A stretch of DNA of 64,000 nt from Limnohabitans sp. Rim11 (lineage in GTDB: Bacteria; Pseudomonadota; Gammaproteobacteria; Burkholderiales; Burkholderiaceae_C), in assembly GCF_001269365.1 (NCBI RefSeq), contig NZ_CXOM01000004.1, forward strand, positions 243,706 through 307,705. Direction: 5' to 3'. Shown here one piece after another: positions 38,568 to 47,780 of the stretch. The position numbers were made by a program, and so were the translations under genes. How positions within the stretch are numbered: position 1 is the stretch's first letter; the number at the start of each line of letters is the position of its first letter. The notes under the pieces were generated by a model. That model saw only the letters and a list, made by a program, of their open reading frames with translations, was not told where the DNA came from and made no database searches.

Positions 38568-39917
38568 ATGTCCACTGTCTTCAACTTCACCTTCGTACCT
38601 TGGTTTCGCTCGGTGGCACCCTACATTCACATGCATCGGGGCAAAACCTTTGTGGTTGGCATTGCTGGGGAAGCCATTGAAGCAGGCAAGTTACAGCACT
38701 TGGCCCAAGACTTGGCCCTCATTCAAAGCATGGGCGTCAAAATTGTGTTGGTCCACGGATTTAGACCCCAAGTCAACGAACAACTCAAAGCCAAAGGGCA
38801 CGAACCCAAATATTCACACGGCATCCGAATTACTGACGGCGTAGCACTCGATTGCGCCCAAGAGGCTGCGGGCCAATTGCGCTATGAAATTGAAGCCGCT
38901 TTCAGTCAAGGACTGCCCAACACGCCCATGGCAGGTTCAACCGTGCGCGTCATCAGTGGTAACTTTCTAACCGCAAGGCCTGTCGGCATTGTGGATGGCG
39001 TTGATTTTCAGCACTCTGGTTTGGTCCGCAAGGTCGATGTGGCCGGCATTACTCAAACTTTGGACATGGGCGCCATGGTGTTGCTGTCGCCCTTTGGTTT
39101 TTCGCCAACCGGTGAAGCCTTTAACCTCAGCATGGAAGAAGTGGCCACCAGCGTTGCCATTGAACTGCAAGCCGACAAATTGATTTTTCTGACCGAAATT
39201 CCAGGCCTGCGATTGAAGCCACTTGAACCCGAATCGGAAGACAACCCCATTGACACTGAATTGCCTTTGGCCGCTGCAGAGAAGTTGCTGATCGATTTGC
39301 CACTGCCCCTTGAACCCACCGATCATGCGTTTTATTTGCAGCACTGTGTCAAGGCATGCAAAGAAGGCGTGGAGCGCAGTCACATCTTGCCATTTGCGGT
39401 GGATGGCGCTCTGCTGTTAGAAATTTATGTGCACGATGGCATTGGCACCATGGTGGTGGACGAAAAACTAGAAGAGTTGCGCGAAGCCACACACGATGAC
39501 GTGGGCGGAATTTTGCAACTCATCGAACCTTTTGAAAACGATGGCACTTTGGTCAAGCGCGATCGCACAGAAATTGAACGTGACATTGACCACTACACCG
39601 TCATTGAACACGACGGTTTGATCTTTGCTTGTGCAGCCTTGTATCCCTACACGGAAGCAAAGACAGCTGAAATGGCAGCATTGACTGTTTCACCTCAGTC
39701 GCAAGGTCAAGGCGATGGTGAGAAGGTCCTCAAGCGCATCGAGCAACGAGCTCGCGCCATGGGACTCAAGAGTATTTTTGTGCTGACCACTCGCACCATG
39801 CATTGGTTTATCAAACGTGGCTTTGTTCAGGTTGAAGCCGATTGGTTGCCTGAGGGCCGCAAACGCAAATACAACTGGGACAGACGCAGCCAAGTGCTGG
39901 TCAAAAAACTAAGCTGA
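38568..39917 (+). CDS. argA: Amino-acid N-acetyltransferase (N-acetylglutamate synthase)
   Basis: First step of arginine synthesis: acetyl-CoA plus glutamate to N-acetylglutamate. The 449 residues combine an amino-acid-kinase-like domain (KTFVVGIAGEAIEAG, VLVHGFRPQVNEQL) with a C-terminal GNAT domain (AALTVSPQSQGQGDGEKVLK), as in classical ArgA. The AAK domain is usually the arginine-feedback site. Divergent from hrpA. Confidence 0.95.
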   Translation: MSTVFNFTFVPWFRSVAPYIHMHRGKTFVVGIAGEAIEAGKLQHLAQDLALIQSMGVKIVLVHGFRPQVNEQLKAKGHEPKYSHGIRITDGVALDCAQEAAGQLRYEIEAAFSQGLPNTPMAGSTVRVISGNFLTARPVGIVDGVDFQHSGLVRKVDVAGITQTLDMGAMVLLSPFGFSPTGEAFNLSMEEVATSVAIELQADKLIFLTEIPGLRLKPLEPESEDNPIDTELPLAAAEKLLIDLPLPLEPTDHAFYLQHCVKACKEGVERSHILPFAVDGALLLEIYVHDGIGTMVVDEKLEELREATHDDVGGILQLIEPFENDGTLVKRDRTEIERDIDHYTVIEHDGLIFACAALYPYTEAKTAEMAALTVSPQSQGQGDGEKVLKRIEQRARAMGLKSIFVLTTRTMHWFIKRGFVQVEADWLPEGRKRKYNWDRRSQVLVKKLS

Positions 39918-39933
39918 GAAGTACGAGCTTGGC

Positions 39934-40470
39934 TTAGTTGGCAGAAGCTTGCGCACGGAACAAACCGTCGCGCAATCTCAGATACAGCATCAATACGACG
40001 ATGCTGCTGAAAACCAATAAAGACCAATTGGCGATTGACCCACCCAAAAAGGTCCAATCAATCTTTGAGCAATCGCCGCCCCCTTTAAAAATCATGGGCA
40101 CCGCGCGCTGCAAGGGGAAGTTTTCAATCATGCCGTAGAAGTCTCGGCCACAGGTCACCACCTCGGGTGGATACCACTGCAACCAAGTTTGACGGGCTGC
40201 TACAAAAGCACCGAATCCCGCTGACAAAAAGACCAACCAAGACATGATGAGGGTTCGCACGGGCGACTTTTCGCTAAGGCCGAGCAAACACCACACAATG
40301 ACGCCAATCATGGCGTAGCGCTGAACAATGCACATGGGACAAGGTTCTGTGCCCAAGTAATATTGCAAGTACAAAACGCCAAAAGCCATCATGGCGGTGC
40401 AAGCAACGGCCACTATCAAAAGCCAAGCTCGGGTGGGCCACTTTAAAAGCATCGGAAGGATGTCGGTCAT
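39934..40470 (-). CDS. dsbB: Disulfide bond formation protein B
   Basis: Four-TM inner-membrane oxidase that reoxidises DsbA using quinone. The first periplasmic loop has CPMC (Cys44, Cys47) and the second has Cys107 and Cys134, the four essential cysteines. Length of 178 residues is normal. Convergent with argA. Confidence 0.94.
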   Translation of the reverse strand: MTDILPMLLKWPTRAWLLIVAVACTAMMAFGVLYLQYYLGTEPCPMCIVQRYAMIGVIVWCLLGLSEKSPVRTLIMSWLVFLSAGFGAFVAARQTWLQWYPPEVVTCGRDFYGMIENFPLQRAVPMIFKGGGDCSKIDWTFLGGSIANWSLLVFSSIVVLMLYLRLRDGLFRAQASAN

Positions 40471-40502
40471 GCGCGTCTTTCTATGCTTTGAATCAATTGA
40501 AC

Positions 40503-41279
40503 TTAGCTTTCAACAAAAGCGCGTTCAATGACAAACTGACCAGGCGTGCTGGTATTGCCTTCAACAAAGCCTTTGCCTTCGCACAGCGCCTTCAGATCAC
40601 GCAGCATTTCGGGGCTGCCGCAAATCATGACGCGGTCTTCTGCTGGGTTCAATGCAGGCACACCCAAGTCTGAGGCAATTTTGCCGTTAGCCAGTAAATC
40701 AGTTACCCGGCCTTGGTGCTCAAAGGCTTCGCGCGTTACGGTGGGGTAATACAACAACTGCTTGCTGACCATCTCACCCAAAAATTCGTTTTGTGGCAAT
40801 TCTTGGGTGATGTAGTCGCGGTAAGCCAACTCTTTCACTTCACGCACGCCGTGCAACAAAATCACTTGTTCAAATCGCTCATAGGTTTCGGGATCGCGAA
40901 TGATGCTCATGAAAGGTGCTAAACCGGTGCCTGTGCCAATGAGGTACAAACGTTTGGCGGGTGTAAGGTAATCGATCAGCAAGGTACCCGTGGGCTTGCG
41001 ACCCACCACAATGGTGTCGCCCACTTGGATGTGTTGAAGCTTGGAGGTGAGTGGGCCGTCTTGAACCTTGATGCTCAAAAACTCAAGATGCTCTTCGTAA
41101 TTAGCACTGGCAATGCTGTAGGCACGCAACAAAGGCTTGCCATTGTCACCACGCAAACCGATCATGGTGAAGTGACCGTTCGAAAACCGCAGGGCCTGAT
41201 CACGGGTGGTGGTAAAGCTGAACAAACGATCGGTCCAGTGATGAACACTGAGAACCTTCTCTTCTAAAAATGCACTCAT
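40503..41279 (-). CDS. fpr: Ferredoxin--NADP reductase (Fpr type)
   Basis: FAD flavoprotein of 258 residues moving electrons between NADPH and ferredoxin/flavodoxin. FAD-binding RAYSIASANYEEHLEF and NADP-binding IGTGTGLAPFMSIIRDPETYE are typical of bacterial Fpr, as is the C-terminal VIERAFVE. It is divergent from yggX, and both are often part of oxidative-stress responses. Confidence 0.94.
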   Translation of the reverse strand: MSAFLEEKVLSVHHWTDRLFSFTTTRDQALRFSNGHFTMIGLRGDNGKPLLRAYSIASANYEEHLEFLSIKVQDGPLTSKLQHIQVGDTIVVGRKPTGTLLIDYLTPAKRLYLIGTGTGLAPFMSIIRDPETYERFEQVILLHGVREVKELAYRDYITQELPQNEFLGEMVSKQLLYYPTVTREAFEHQGRVTDLLANGKIASDLGVPALNPAEDRVMICGSPEMLRDLKALCEGKGFVEGNTSTPGQFVIERAFVES

Positions 41280-41396
41280 AAAACCTAGGGGAATTTAAAC
41301 AAAACATGCCATTTTCAGGCTTATTTGTAGCTAATGGAAATACAATAATTTTATATCTGTATAGACAAGCAATCTTAAGCAACATCAAGGAACACC

Positions 41397-41672
41397 ATGG
41401 CGCGTACTGTTAAATGCATCAAATTGGAAACGGAAGCCGAAGGTTTGGACTTTCCGCCCTATCCTGGCGACCTGGGCAAACGCATCTGGGAAAACGTCAG
41501 CAAAGAGGCATGGGCCGCCTGGCTAAAGCACCAAACCATGCTGGTCAATGAAAACCGCTTGAACCTGGCCGACGCCAGAGCCCGTCAGTACTTGGCACGT
41601 CAAATGGAAAACCATTTCTTTGGTTCAGGTGCCGACGCTGCGCAGGGTTATGTCCCCCCAACTTCCGCCTAA
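41397..41672 (+). CDS. yggX: Fe(2+)-trafficking / oxidative damage protection protein
   Basis: 91-residue YggX-family protein that protects Fe-S clusters from oxidation. Highly conserved start [20 protein letters not shown] (conserved Cys) and [19 protein letters not shown]. The ATG has AAGGAA upstream. Its last 23 bp overlap the mnmC start. Confidence 0.96.
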   Translation: MARTVKCIKLETEAEGLDFPPYPGDLGKRIWENVSKEAWAAWLKHQTMLVNENRLNLADARARQYLARQMENHFFGSGADAAQGYVPPTSA

Positions 41673-43395
41673 CTTTCACGCAAGTCTCTGGCAACAAGTT
41701 CCAGAGCGACCATCCCAATGGCACGCTCTGGATACTCAATTTGGCAATGGGCAAGCCTTCTTAGAGACGCTTCTTGCTTGGCAAGCTGACCCGCAGGCGC
41801 CTAGCCAACTCTTTTATACGGCCTTCACCGAACAAGCGCCGGACAACTTAGTTCCCCAACTCGCTCAAAATTGCTTTGGTTTGCTGCCCGGCATTCATCG
41901 CATTTGTTATGCCAATTCACAAGTCAAACTGAATTTGTGTGTGGGCCACTTCGCAGTCAACTTCAAAGAAATTGACATCGCAGCAGACAGCATCCAAATT
42001 TCTAACTTTTTGGACACTGACCCTCGAAGCGTTGCCCGGCTTAGCAAACTTGGGACCCGCATCCGTTGGTCAGCGATGAACGATGATGCGCTGGCTCAAC
42101 TCAAAGCTTCTGGCTTTCAATTGGACACACTTGGGTCAAGTGCGACGTATCAGCCTCATTGGCCTATCAAAGCTGCACTGCGATCTTCCGATATTCAAGC
42201 CCCAGAATCGAAACGCAAAGCCATCGTCATTGGTGCCGGTTTGGCAGGCGCTGCCGTTGCCTACAGCTTGGCACATCGGGGCTGGCAAGTTGAGGTGATT
42301 GATCAGCACACACAAACTGGTGGTGGTGCATCTGGTTTGCCAGCAGGTATTTTTGCAACACACGTCTCACCCGACAACAACGTGTTGTCTCGCATTACTC
42401 GTGATGGCGTGAGAGCCACGATTGAACGCGCTGCCTCCCTTTTAAAGCGAGGTGAAGAATGGGATTTATCTCATTTGGTAGAGCATCGCTATTCCGGAAA
42501 ACGGGAGCTACCCCCATCCCCTGTGTGGCCTGAAGCTGGCCTAGAGTGGAGTGCAGAGGCCAATCAAGTTCACCAACAGATGGCTGGATTGAATAAAGAA
42601 ACGCTAGCCCTTTGGCACCCTCTGGCTGGCTGGATTCAAACACAATCTTTGGTCAAGGCGCAATTGAGCCACCCTAACATTTCATGTCGATTTAAGACCA
42701 AGGTTTCACAGCTGATTCGACAAGCCTCAGGCTGGCAGCTGATAGACAACAACAACAACCAAGTCGTGGCTCAAGCTGATCACGTGATCATTGCCAACGC
42801 ACATGCTTGTCAAGACTTATTGAACAGCATCCAAATAGTTGAGCAAGCTTCAGTAAAACCTAGGCCGCAGATTCCCATCACACCTTTGAGAGGGCAAGTG
42901 ACTTTCGGTCCCATGCACTCTTTGAACCAAGACTTAAGAAGCAAATTACCAAGAGTCCCGGTCAATGGTCATGGCAGTTTTATTGGCAACTTGCCAGCCT
43001 TGCAGATCAACTCTGAGGGGCCCTATTGGATTGTGGGTTCCAGTTTTCAGCGATTTGATTTTGACACTACTGTGCGAGAAGAAGACCAGCAAAGCAACTT
43101 GAAACAATGGGCCGAGCTGATGCCAGCTTGGCACGATGAAATTTTAGAAAACGTCGATGTTTCAAAGACCCAAGGGTGGGCTGGCATACGGGCCGCATTG
43201 CCCGACCGACTGCCCGCTGTGGGGGCCTTTCAGCACCTTGATTTTGAAGGCCTTCAGGTGTGTACAGGAATGGGCGCCAGGGGCATCAGTTGGTCAGTCT
43301 TGTGCGGTGAGCTTTTGGCATCTCAGCTCAATCACGAACCTCTTCCCATGGCGGCCTCATTGGCCAAACTCATGGCCGCCGCACGGTTTGGCTAA
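41650..43395 (+). CDS. mnmC: MnmC-like tRNA 5-methylaminomethyl-2-thiouridine synthesis protein
   Basis: The C-terminal two thirds is the FAD oxidoreductase (MnmC2) that removes the carboxymethyl group from cmnm5(s2)U34: [61 protein letters not shown]. The first 190 residues align in position with the SAM methyltransferase domain (MnmC1) but look degenerate: a trace of FGNG remains while the usual DAFxPxxNPxMW motif is missing. So demodification is likely and methylation doubtful. Start ATG 41650 gives 581 residues. Confidence 0.88.
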   Translation: MSPQLPPNFHASLWQQVPERPSQWHALDTQFGNGQAFLETLLAWQADPQAPSQLFYTAFTEQAPDNLVPQLAQNCFGLLPGIHRICYANSQVKLNLCVGHFAVNFKEIDIAADSIQISNFLDTDPRSVARLSKLGTRIRWSAMNDDALAQLKASGFQLDTLGSSATYQPHWPIKAALRSSDIQAPESKRKAIVIGAGLAGAAVAYSLAHRGWQVEVIDQHTQTGGGASGLPAGIFATHVSPDNNVLSRITRDGVRATIERAASLLKRGEEWDLSHLVEHRYSGKRELPPSPVWPEAGLEWSAEANQVHQQMAGLNKETLALWHPLAGWIQTQSLVKAQLSHPNISCRFKTKVSQLIRQASGWQLIDNNNNQVVAQADHVIIANAHACQDLLNSIQIVEQASVKPRPQIPITPLRGQVTFGPMHSLNQDLRSKLPRVPVNGHGSFIGNLPALQINSEGPYWIVGSSFQRFDFDTTVREEDQQSNLKQWAELMPAWHDEILENVDVSKTQGWAGIRAALPDRLPAVGAFQHLDFEGLQVCTGMGARGISWSVLCGELLASQLNHEPLPMAASLAKLMAAARFG

Positions 43396-43418
43396 TGACT
43401 AAAACGCTCAATCTCCAA

Positions 43419-44621
43419 TTACTGCATTGCAGCTGCAGGACGTCGCGCCTTCACGTAGGCATCAGTGGGTTGATAGTTTTTGCCATCGGCATAGCGCCAC
43501 TGAGCCATGGTGCCCTGATTGCCCCTCAGGTCTAACTTGCCCACATAAGCACCCATGGTGGACTGCTGATCGATGGCTCTGAACTCTGCAGGGCCAAATG
43601 GCGTGGGAAATTTAAGACCGCGCATGGCCAACACCAGCTTCTCATTGTCTGTGCTGCCAGCCTTTTTAATGGCCGCAAAAATAGCTTGCATGGTGGCATA
43701 GCCCACCACCGATCCCACCTTGGGATTTTCTTTGAATTTCTTGTAATAGTTGGCGGCAAAAGAAGCATGTTCTTTGCTGTCAATTTGATCCCAAGGGTAG
43801 CCTGTCACGATCCAACCTTTGGGTGTTTCGTCTTTCAAGACCTCAAGGTATTCGGGTTCACCGGAGAGCAAAGAAACCACGGGGACTTTGGGAAAAATGC
43901 CGCGTTGATTGCCTTCTCGAACCAGCTTGGCCAAGTCGGCACCAAAGGTCACATTGAAGATGGCATCGGGTTTGGTTTGCATCAGCGCACTGAGGCTGCT
44001 GCCTGCATCAATTTTTCCAAGTGCAGGCCACTGTTCACCCACAAATTCAACATCGGGTCGCTTGGCTTTTAAAAGCTCTTTGAAACTGGCCACAGCACTT
44101 TGGCCATATTCATAGTTGGGCGCCAAAGTGGCCCAACGCTTGGCAGGCAACTTGGCAGCCTCTTCCACCAACATGGCCGATTGCATGTAAGTGCTGGGCC
44201 TTAGGCGAAACGTGTACCGGTTACCTTTGTCCCAAACAATGGCATCGGTCAAAGGCTCACTGGCCACAAACAAGCGCTTGTTTTTGGCAGCATGATCCGC
44301 CAAAGCCAAGCCCACATTGGACAGAAAACCACCGGCCAACACATCAACTTTCTCTTGGCTGGTCAGTTCAATGGCATGACGCAATGCATCTTCAGGTTTG
44401 CCTGCATCGTCGCGGGCAATGACCTCCACCTTGCGCCCCAACAAACCGCCCGCCGCATTGATTTCTTCGACCGCAAGTTGCCACCCCTGTTTGTAGGGTT
44501 GGGTAAATTGAGGGATTGCAGAGTAGCTGTTGATCTCGCCAATCCGAATAGGCGTTTGAGCCTGAACCGTCAAACCCGGCAAGCCCAACAGGCACAAACC
44601 ACTCAATAGCCAAGACTTCAT
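43419..44621 (-). CDS. ABC transporter substrate-binding protein, orphan
   Basis: Type I periplasmic binding protein (LivJ-like), 400 residues. The Sec signal peptide is MKSWLLSGLCLLGLPGLTVQA, with the mature part starting QTPIRIGEINSYSAIPQFTQ and IDQQSTMGAYVGKL near the end. GAGGAG precedes the ATG. No permease or ATPase gene adjoins it, so it must use a transporter encoded elsewhere or act as a sensor. Ligand unknown. Confidence 0.88.
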   Translation of the reverse strand: MKSWLLSGLCLLGLPGLTVQAQTPIRIGEINSYSAIPQFTQPYKQGWQLAVEEINAAGGLLGRKVEVIARDDAGKPEDALRHAIELTSQEKVDVLAGGFLSNVGLALADHAAKNKRLFVASEPLTDAIVWDKGNRYTFRLRPSTYMQSAMLVEEAAKLPAKRWATLAPNYEYGQSAVASFKELLKAKRPDVEFVGEQWPALGKIDAGSSLSALMQTKPDAIFNVTFGADLAKLVREGNQRGIFPKVPVVSLLSGEPEYLEVLKDETPKGWIVTGYPWDQIDSKEHASFAANYYKKFKENPKVGSVVGYATMQAIFAAIKKAGSTDNEKLVLAMRGLKFPTPFGPAEFRAIDQQSTMGAYVGKLDLRGNQGTMAQWRYADGKNYQPTDAYVKARRPAAAMQ

Positions 44622-44826
44622 TGCGTACTCCTCAAAAGTGAAACTGTATCAGCCCACAAAAAACCGAACATTTCAAGACTTATTCCATCTTCCAGAAAGG
44701 GAACACCAAAGCTCTTATGATCAATAAGCATATATGTAAAACGAATAAATAGTTTGTTTAGTCATAAAGAGCCGATAAAGTTCACGTCTTGATCGGCATC
44801 GTCCGAAGCTTTTAATCCTATTTCAG
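44622..44826. promoter_or_regulatory. Regulatory region upstream of the sulfate assimilation operon
   Basis: 205-bp AT-rich spacer between divergent genes. The palindrome CTTAT-GATCA-ATAAG (44714-44728) is a LysR-type half-site pair (T-N11-A form), placed about 100 bp upstream of the reductase ATG and followed by a very AT-rich tract. CysB or Cbl is the expected LysR-type activator of such operons; binding here is inference. Confidence 0.45.
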
Positions 44827-46602
44827 ATGTACCAATACACCGAATTCGACCGCCAATTTGTCAAATTGCGCGCTGCCCAACACCGAGATCAGCTTGAGCG
44901 CTGGCAAAAAGGGCAATTGGCAGACGACGAATTTCGTCCTTTGCGCCTGCAAAACGGCTGGTACGTTCAACGCTACGCCCCAATGCTGCGCGTAGCTGTG
45001 CCCTATGGCGAAATCTCCAGCAAGCAACTGAACGTCTTGGCTCAAATTGCCAAAGAATACGACCAACCCGATGCCGAACTCTTTGCCAAAGCGCAAGCCC
45101 AACAAGATGTGCTGCCCGGCAAGTCCCCTCGCCTTATTAAGGGCTATGGCCATTTCACAACCCGCCAAAACGTCCAATTCAACTGGATTCCTTTGGACAA
45201 GTCGGCCGATGTGATGGACCTCTTGGCCACTGTCGACATGCACGGCATTCAAACCAGTGGCAATTGCATTCGCAACATCACCACCGATGAATTGGCCGGT
45301 GTGGCCGTTGACGAAGTGGTCGACCCCCGCCCCTATGCAGAAATTTTGCGTCAGTGGAGCACCTTGCACCCTGAGTTTGCATTTTTGCCCCGCAAATTCA
45401 AGATTGCCATTACTGGCGCAACCGAAGACCGTGCGGCCATTGGCTGGCACGATGTCGGTTTGCAGCTTGTTAAAAATGCTGCAGGCGAAGTAGGCTTCAA
45501 AGTCTGGGTGGGCGGTGGCATGGGCCGCACGCCCATCATTGGCACCTTGGTTCGCGAGTTCTTGCCTTGGCAACAGATCATGAATTACCTCGAAGCTGTT
45601 GTGCGTGTGTACAACCGTTGGGGTCGTCGCGACAATTTGTACAAAGCCCGTATCAAAATTTTGGTCAAGGCCGAAGGCCAACGTTACATTGACGAAGTGG
45701 AAGCAGAGTTTGATGACGTGGTTAACAAAGATGGTGGCCCGCATACCATCACGCAAGCTGAGTTCGACCGCGTGGCCGCATGCTTTGTAGAACCCAAAGC
45801 GCCTGCCAGCATTTCAGCATCTGCCAACAGCAACACTCAAGACCCAGCATTCCAACGCTGGGTGCATCAAAACGTTGTGGCGCACAAAAATCCTGCGCTG
45901 CGCGCCGTCACTTTGTCCTTCAAGCGATTGGGCTTGGCACCCGGTGATGCCACCGCAGAACAATTGGCGGCCTCCGCGCAATTGGTCGAAAAGTATTCTC
46001 GCGGCGAAGCCCGCGTGACACACTCACAAAACTTGGTGCTGCCTTGGGTACCCGAAACCCAGCTGTTTGACCTTTGGCAAGAAGCCAAGGCCTTGGGCTT
46101 GGCCAGTCCCAACATTGGTTTACTGAATGACATGATTGCCTGCCCTGGCGGTGACTATTGCGCCTTGGCCAATGCACGCGCCATTCCTGTGGCCGCGGCT
46201 ATTTCTGAGCGTTACCAAGACTTGGATGAGTTGGATGACTTAGGTCCGATCGACCTGCACATCAGCGGTTGCATCAACTCATGCGGTCACCATCACAGTG
46301 GCCACATTGGCATCTTGGGCGTCGATAAAGACGGCAAAGAATGGTACCAAGTGACCTTGGGCGGCTCCGATGGTTCAGCCTTGTCTGGCGCTGCTGGCGC
46401 GGGCAAGGTGGTAGGTCCCTCTTTCTCTGCGGCCGAAGTGCCTGAAGTGATTGAAGCGGTGATCAATAAGTACCTTGAATTAAGAGCACCTGCTGGCAAC
46501 GGCCGTGCTGAATATTTCATTGAGACACTGCGTCGTGTGGGCCAAGATGCTTTCAAGGCGGCCGCCAACGGCGCACGTCACCCCGAGCCCGAGCTCGCTT
46601 GA
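44827..46602 (+). CDS. cysI: Assimilatory sulfite reductase (nitrite/sulfite reductase family)
   Basis: Siroheme/4Fe-4S hemoprotein reducing sulfite to sulfide, 591 residues. Two ferredoxin-like half domains precede siroheme-binding halves. The cluster/siroheme cysteines are Cys439-x5-Cys445 (CPGGDYC) and Cys482-x3-Cys486 (SGCINSCGHHH). Context (DUF934, cysH, cysD, cysN) makes sulfite rather than nitrite the substrate. No cysJ flavoprotein is present, so ferredoxin may be the donor. Confidence 0.92.
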   Translation: MYQYTEFDRQFVKLRAAQHRDQLERWQKGQLADDEFRPLRLQNGWYVQRYAPMLRVAVPYGEISSKQLNVLAQIAKEYDQPDAELFAKAQAQQDVLPGKSPRLIKGYGHFTTRQNVQFNWIPLDKSADVMDLLATVDMHGIQTSGNCIRNITTDELAGVAVDEVVDPRPYAEILRQWSTLHPEFAFLPRKFKIAITGATEDRAAIGWHDVGLQLVKNAAGEVGFKVWVGGGMGRTPIIGTLVREFLPWQQIMNYLEAVVRVYNRWGRRDNLYKARIKILVKAEGQRYIDEVEAEFDDVVNKDGGPHTITQAEFDRVAACFVEPKAPASISASANSNTQDPAFQRWVHQNVVAHKNPALRAVTLSFKRLGLAPGDATAEQLAASAQLVEKYSRGEARVTHSQNLVLPWVPETQLFDLWQEAKALGLASPNIGLLNDMIACPGGDYCALANARAIPVAAAISERYQDLDELDDLGPIDLHISGCINSCGHHHSGHIGILGVDKDGKEWYQVTLGGSDGSALSGAAGAGKVVGPSFSAAEVPEVIEAVINKYLELRAPAGNGRAEYFIETLRRVGQDAFKAAANGARHPEPELA

Positions 46603-46628
46603 TATCCATTCGTTCCCGATTGCTACCC

Positions 46629-47009
46629 ATGAAAATTTTGTCCTTCAACGATCACACGCCCAGCACTGACAGTGGTGTGATCAGCCTTGCCAACGACGCC
46701 GATCCTCGCGACGCATCACTCGACGGCGTGAAGCGCATCGACTTGCACTTTCCTAAATTTACTGATGGACGTGCCTACAGCCAAGCCTTCTTGCTGCGTC
46801 GCCGCTTAGGTTTTAAAGGTGAAATTCGCGCTACAGGCGATGTGCTCATCGACCAGCTGGTGTCCATGGCGCGCACAGGCTTTGATGTGGCTGTATTGCG
46901 TGAAGGCTTAGATGCCAGCGCTGCGCAGCGTCAGTTCGATCGCTTCCCCGCTTTCTACCAAGGCTCGGCTGTCGACACGCAACCCTTATTTGCAAAGGCC
47001 ACCGCATGA
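46629..47009 (+). CDS. DUF934 domain protein, sulfite-reduction associated
   Basis: 126-residue DUF934 protein from ATG 46629. Conserved core is DLHFPKFTDGRAYSQAFLLRRRLGFKGEIRA-like (FPKFTDGRAYSQAFLLRRR visible). This family almost always lies next to the siroheme sulfite reductase gene in Proteobacteria and is thought to assist it; mechanism not known. The stop overlaps cysH (ATGA). Confidence 0.9.
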   Translation: MKILSFNDHTPSTDSGVISLANDADPRDASLDGVKRIDLHFPKFTDGRAYSQAFLLRRRLGFKGEIRATGDVLIDQLVSMARTGFDVAVLREGLDASAAQRQFDRFPAFYQGSAVDTQPLFAKATA

Positions 47010-47767
47010 GCGTGTCGTCATTGAGCCTTGGCGTTCAAGGCAACTTGCCCAGCGCCATTGCTTTGCATGCCAATCCCAGCGTTAACTTTGCGGACAAGGT
47101 GGCCGAAACAGTGGCTTTGCTCAAGCAAGCAGCTGACGAATTCAGCCCCGTCACACAAGCCTCTAGCTTAGGCGCCGAAGATGTGGTCATCACGCATCTG
47201 ATCAATCACAACGCATTGAACATCCCCGTGTTTGTGTTGGAAACGGGTGCCTTGCATCGCGAAACTTTGGCCTTGCTAGAACGCACGCAAGCGCATTCAG
47301 TTGCCCCTGTGAAGGTCTATCGGCCGTCCACCGAAAAAGTCATTTCGTTTGTCAAAAAACATGGCCAAGACGCCATGTACGAAAGCCTTGAACTTCGCAA
47401 AGCTTGTTGCCAAGTTCGCAAGCTAGAGCCCTTGGCCGAAGCGCTTAAAGGCCAACGCGCCTGGGTCACAGGTTTGCGCCGTGAGCAATCCACCAACCGC
47501 GCTGAAGTGCCCTTGATAGACCGTGCCGACGAAGCCACCAAAGGCCAGATCAAACTTAACCCCTTGGCCAATTGGACTTGGGGCGATGTGTGGCACTACA
47601 TCTCAATCCACCAAGTGGATTACAACCCCCTGCACGATCAGTTTTTCCCCAGCATCGGCTGCGCACCCTGCACCCGTGCCATCAGCTTGGGTGAAGAATT
47701 TCGCGCAGGCCGCTGGTGGTGGGAAGACGAAGCCGCCAAAGAGTGCGGTTTGCACGCCAAGAAATAA
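47006..47767 (+). CDS. cysH: Adenylyl-sulfate (APS) reductase, 4Fe-4S type
   Basis: Reduces APS to sulfite with thioredoxin. The 253 residues contain Cys134-Cys135 (ACCQVRK) and Cys219-x2-Cys222 (CAPC), the four cluster ligands that distinguish APS reductases from PAPS reductases, plus catalytic Cys247 in ECGLH. This agrees with the absence of an APS kinase (cysC) in the operon. Confidence 0.94.
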   Translation: MSVSSLSLGVQGNLPSAIALHANPSVNFADKVAETVALLKQAADEFSPVTQASSLGAEDVVITHLINHNALNIPVFVLETGALHRETLALLERTQAHSVAPVKVYRPSTEKVISFVKKHGQDAMYESLELRKACCQVRKLEPLAEALKGQRAWVTGLRREQSTNRAEVPLIDRADEATKGQIKLNPLANWTWGDVWHYISIHQVDYNPLHDQFFPSIGCAPCTRAISLGEEFRAGRWWWEDEAAKECGLHAKK

Positions 47768-47780
47768 GTCAGAGAAAATT

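Noticed and set aside
44818..45756. 312-codon leftward frame
   Set aside because: Lies wholly opposite the sulfite reductase gene, whose motifs are intact; the composition is typical of an antisense shadow.
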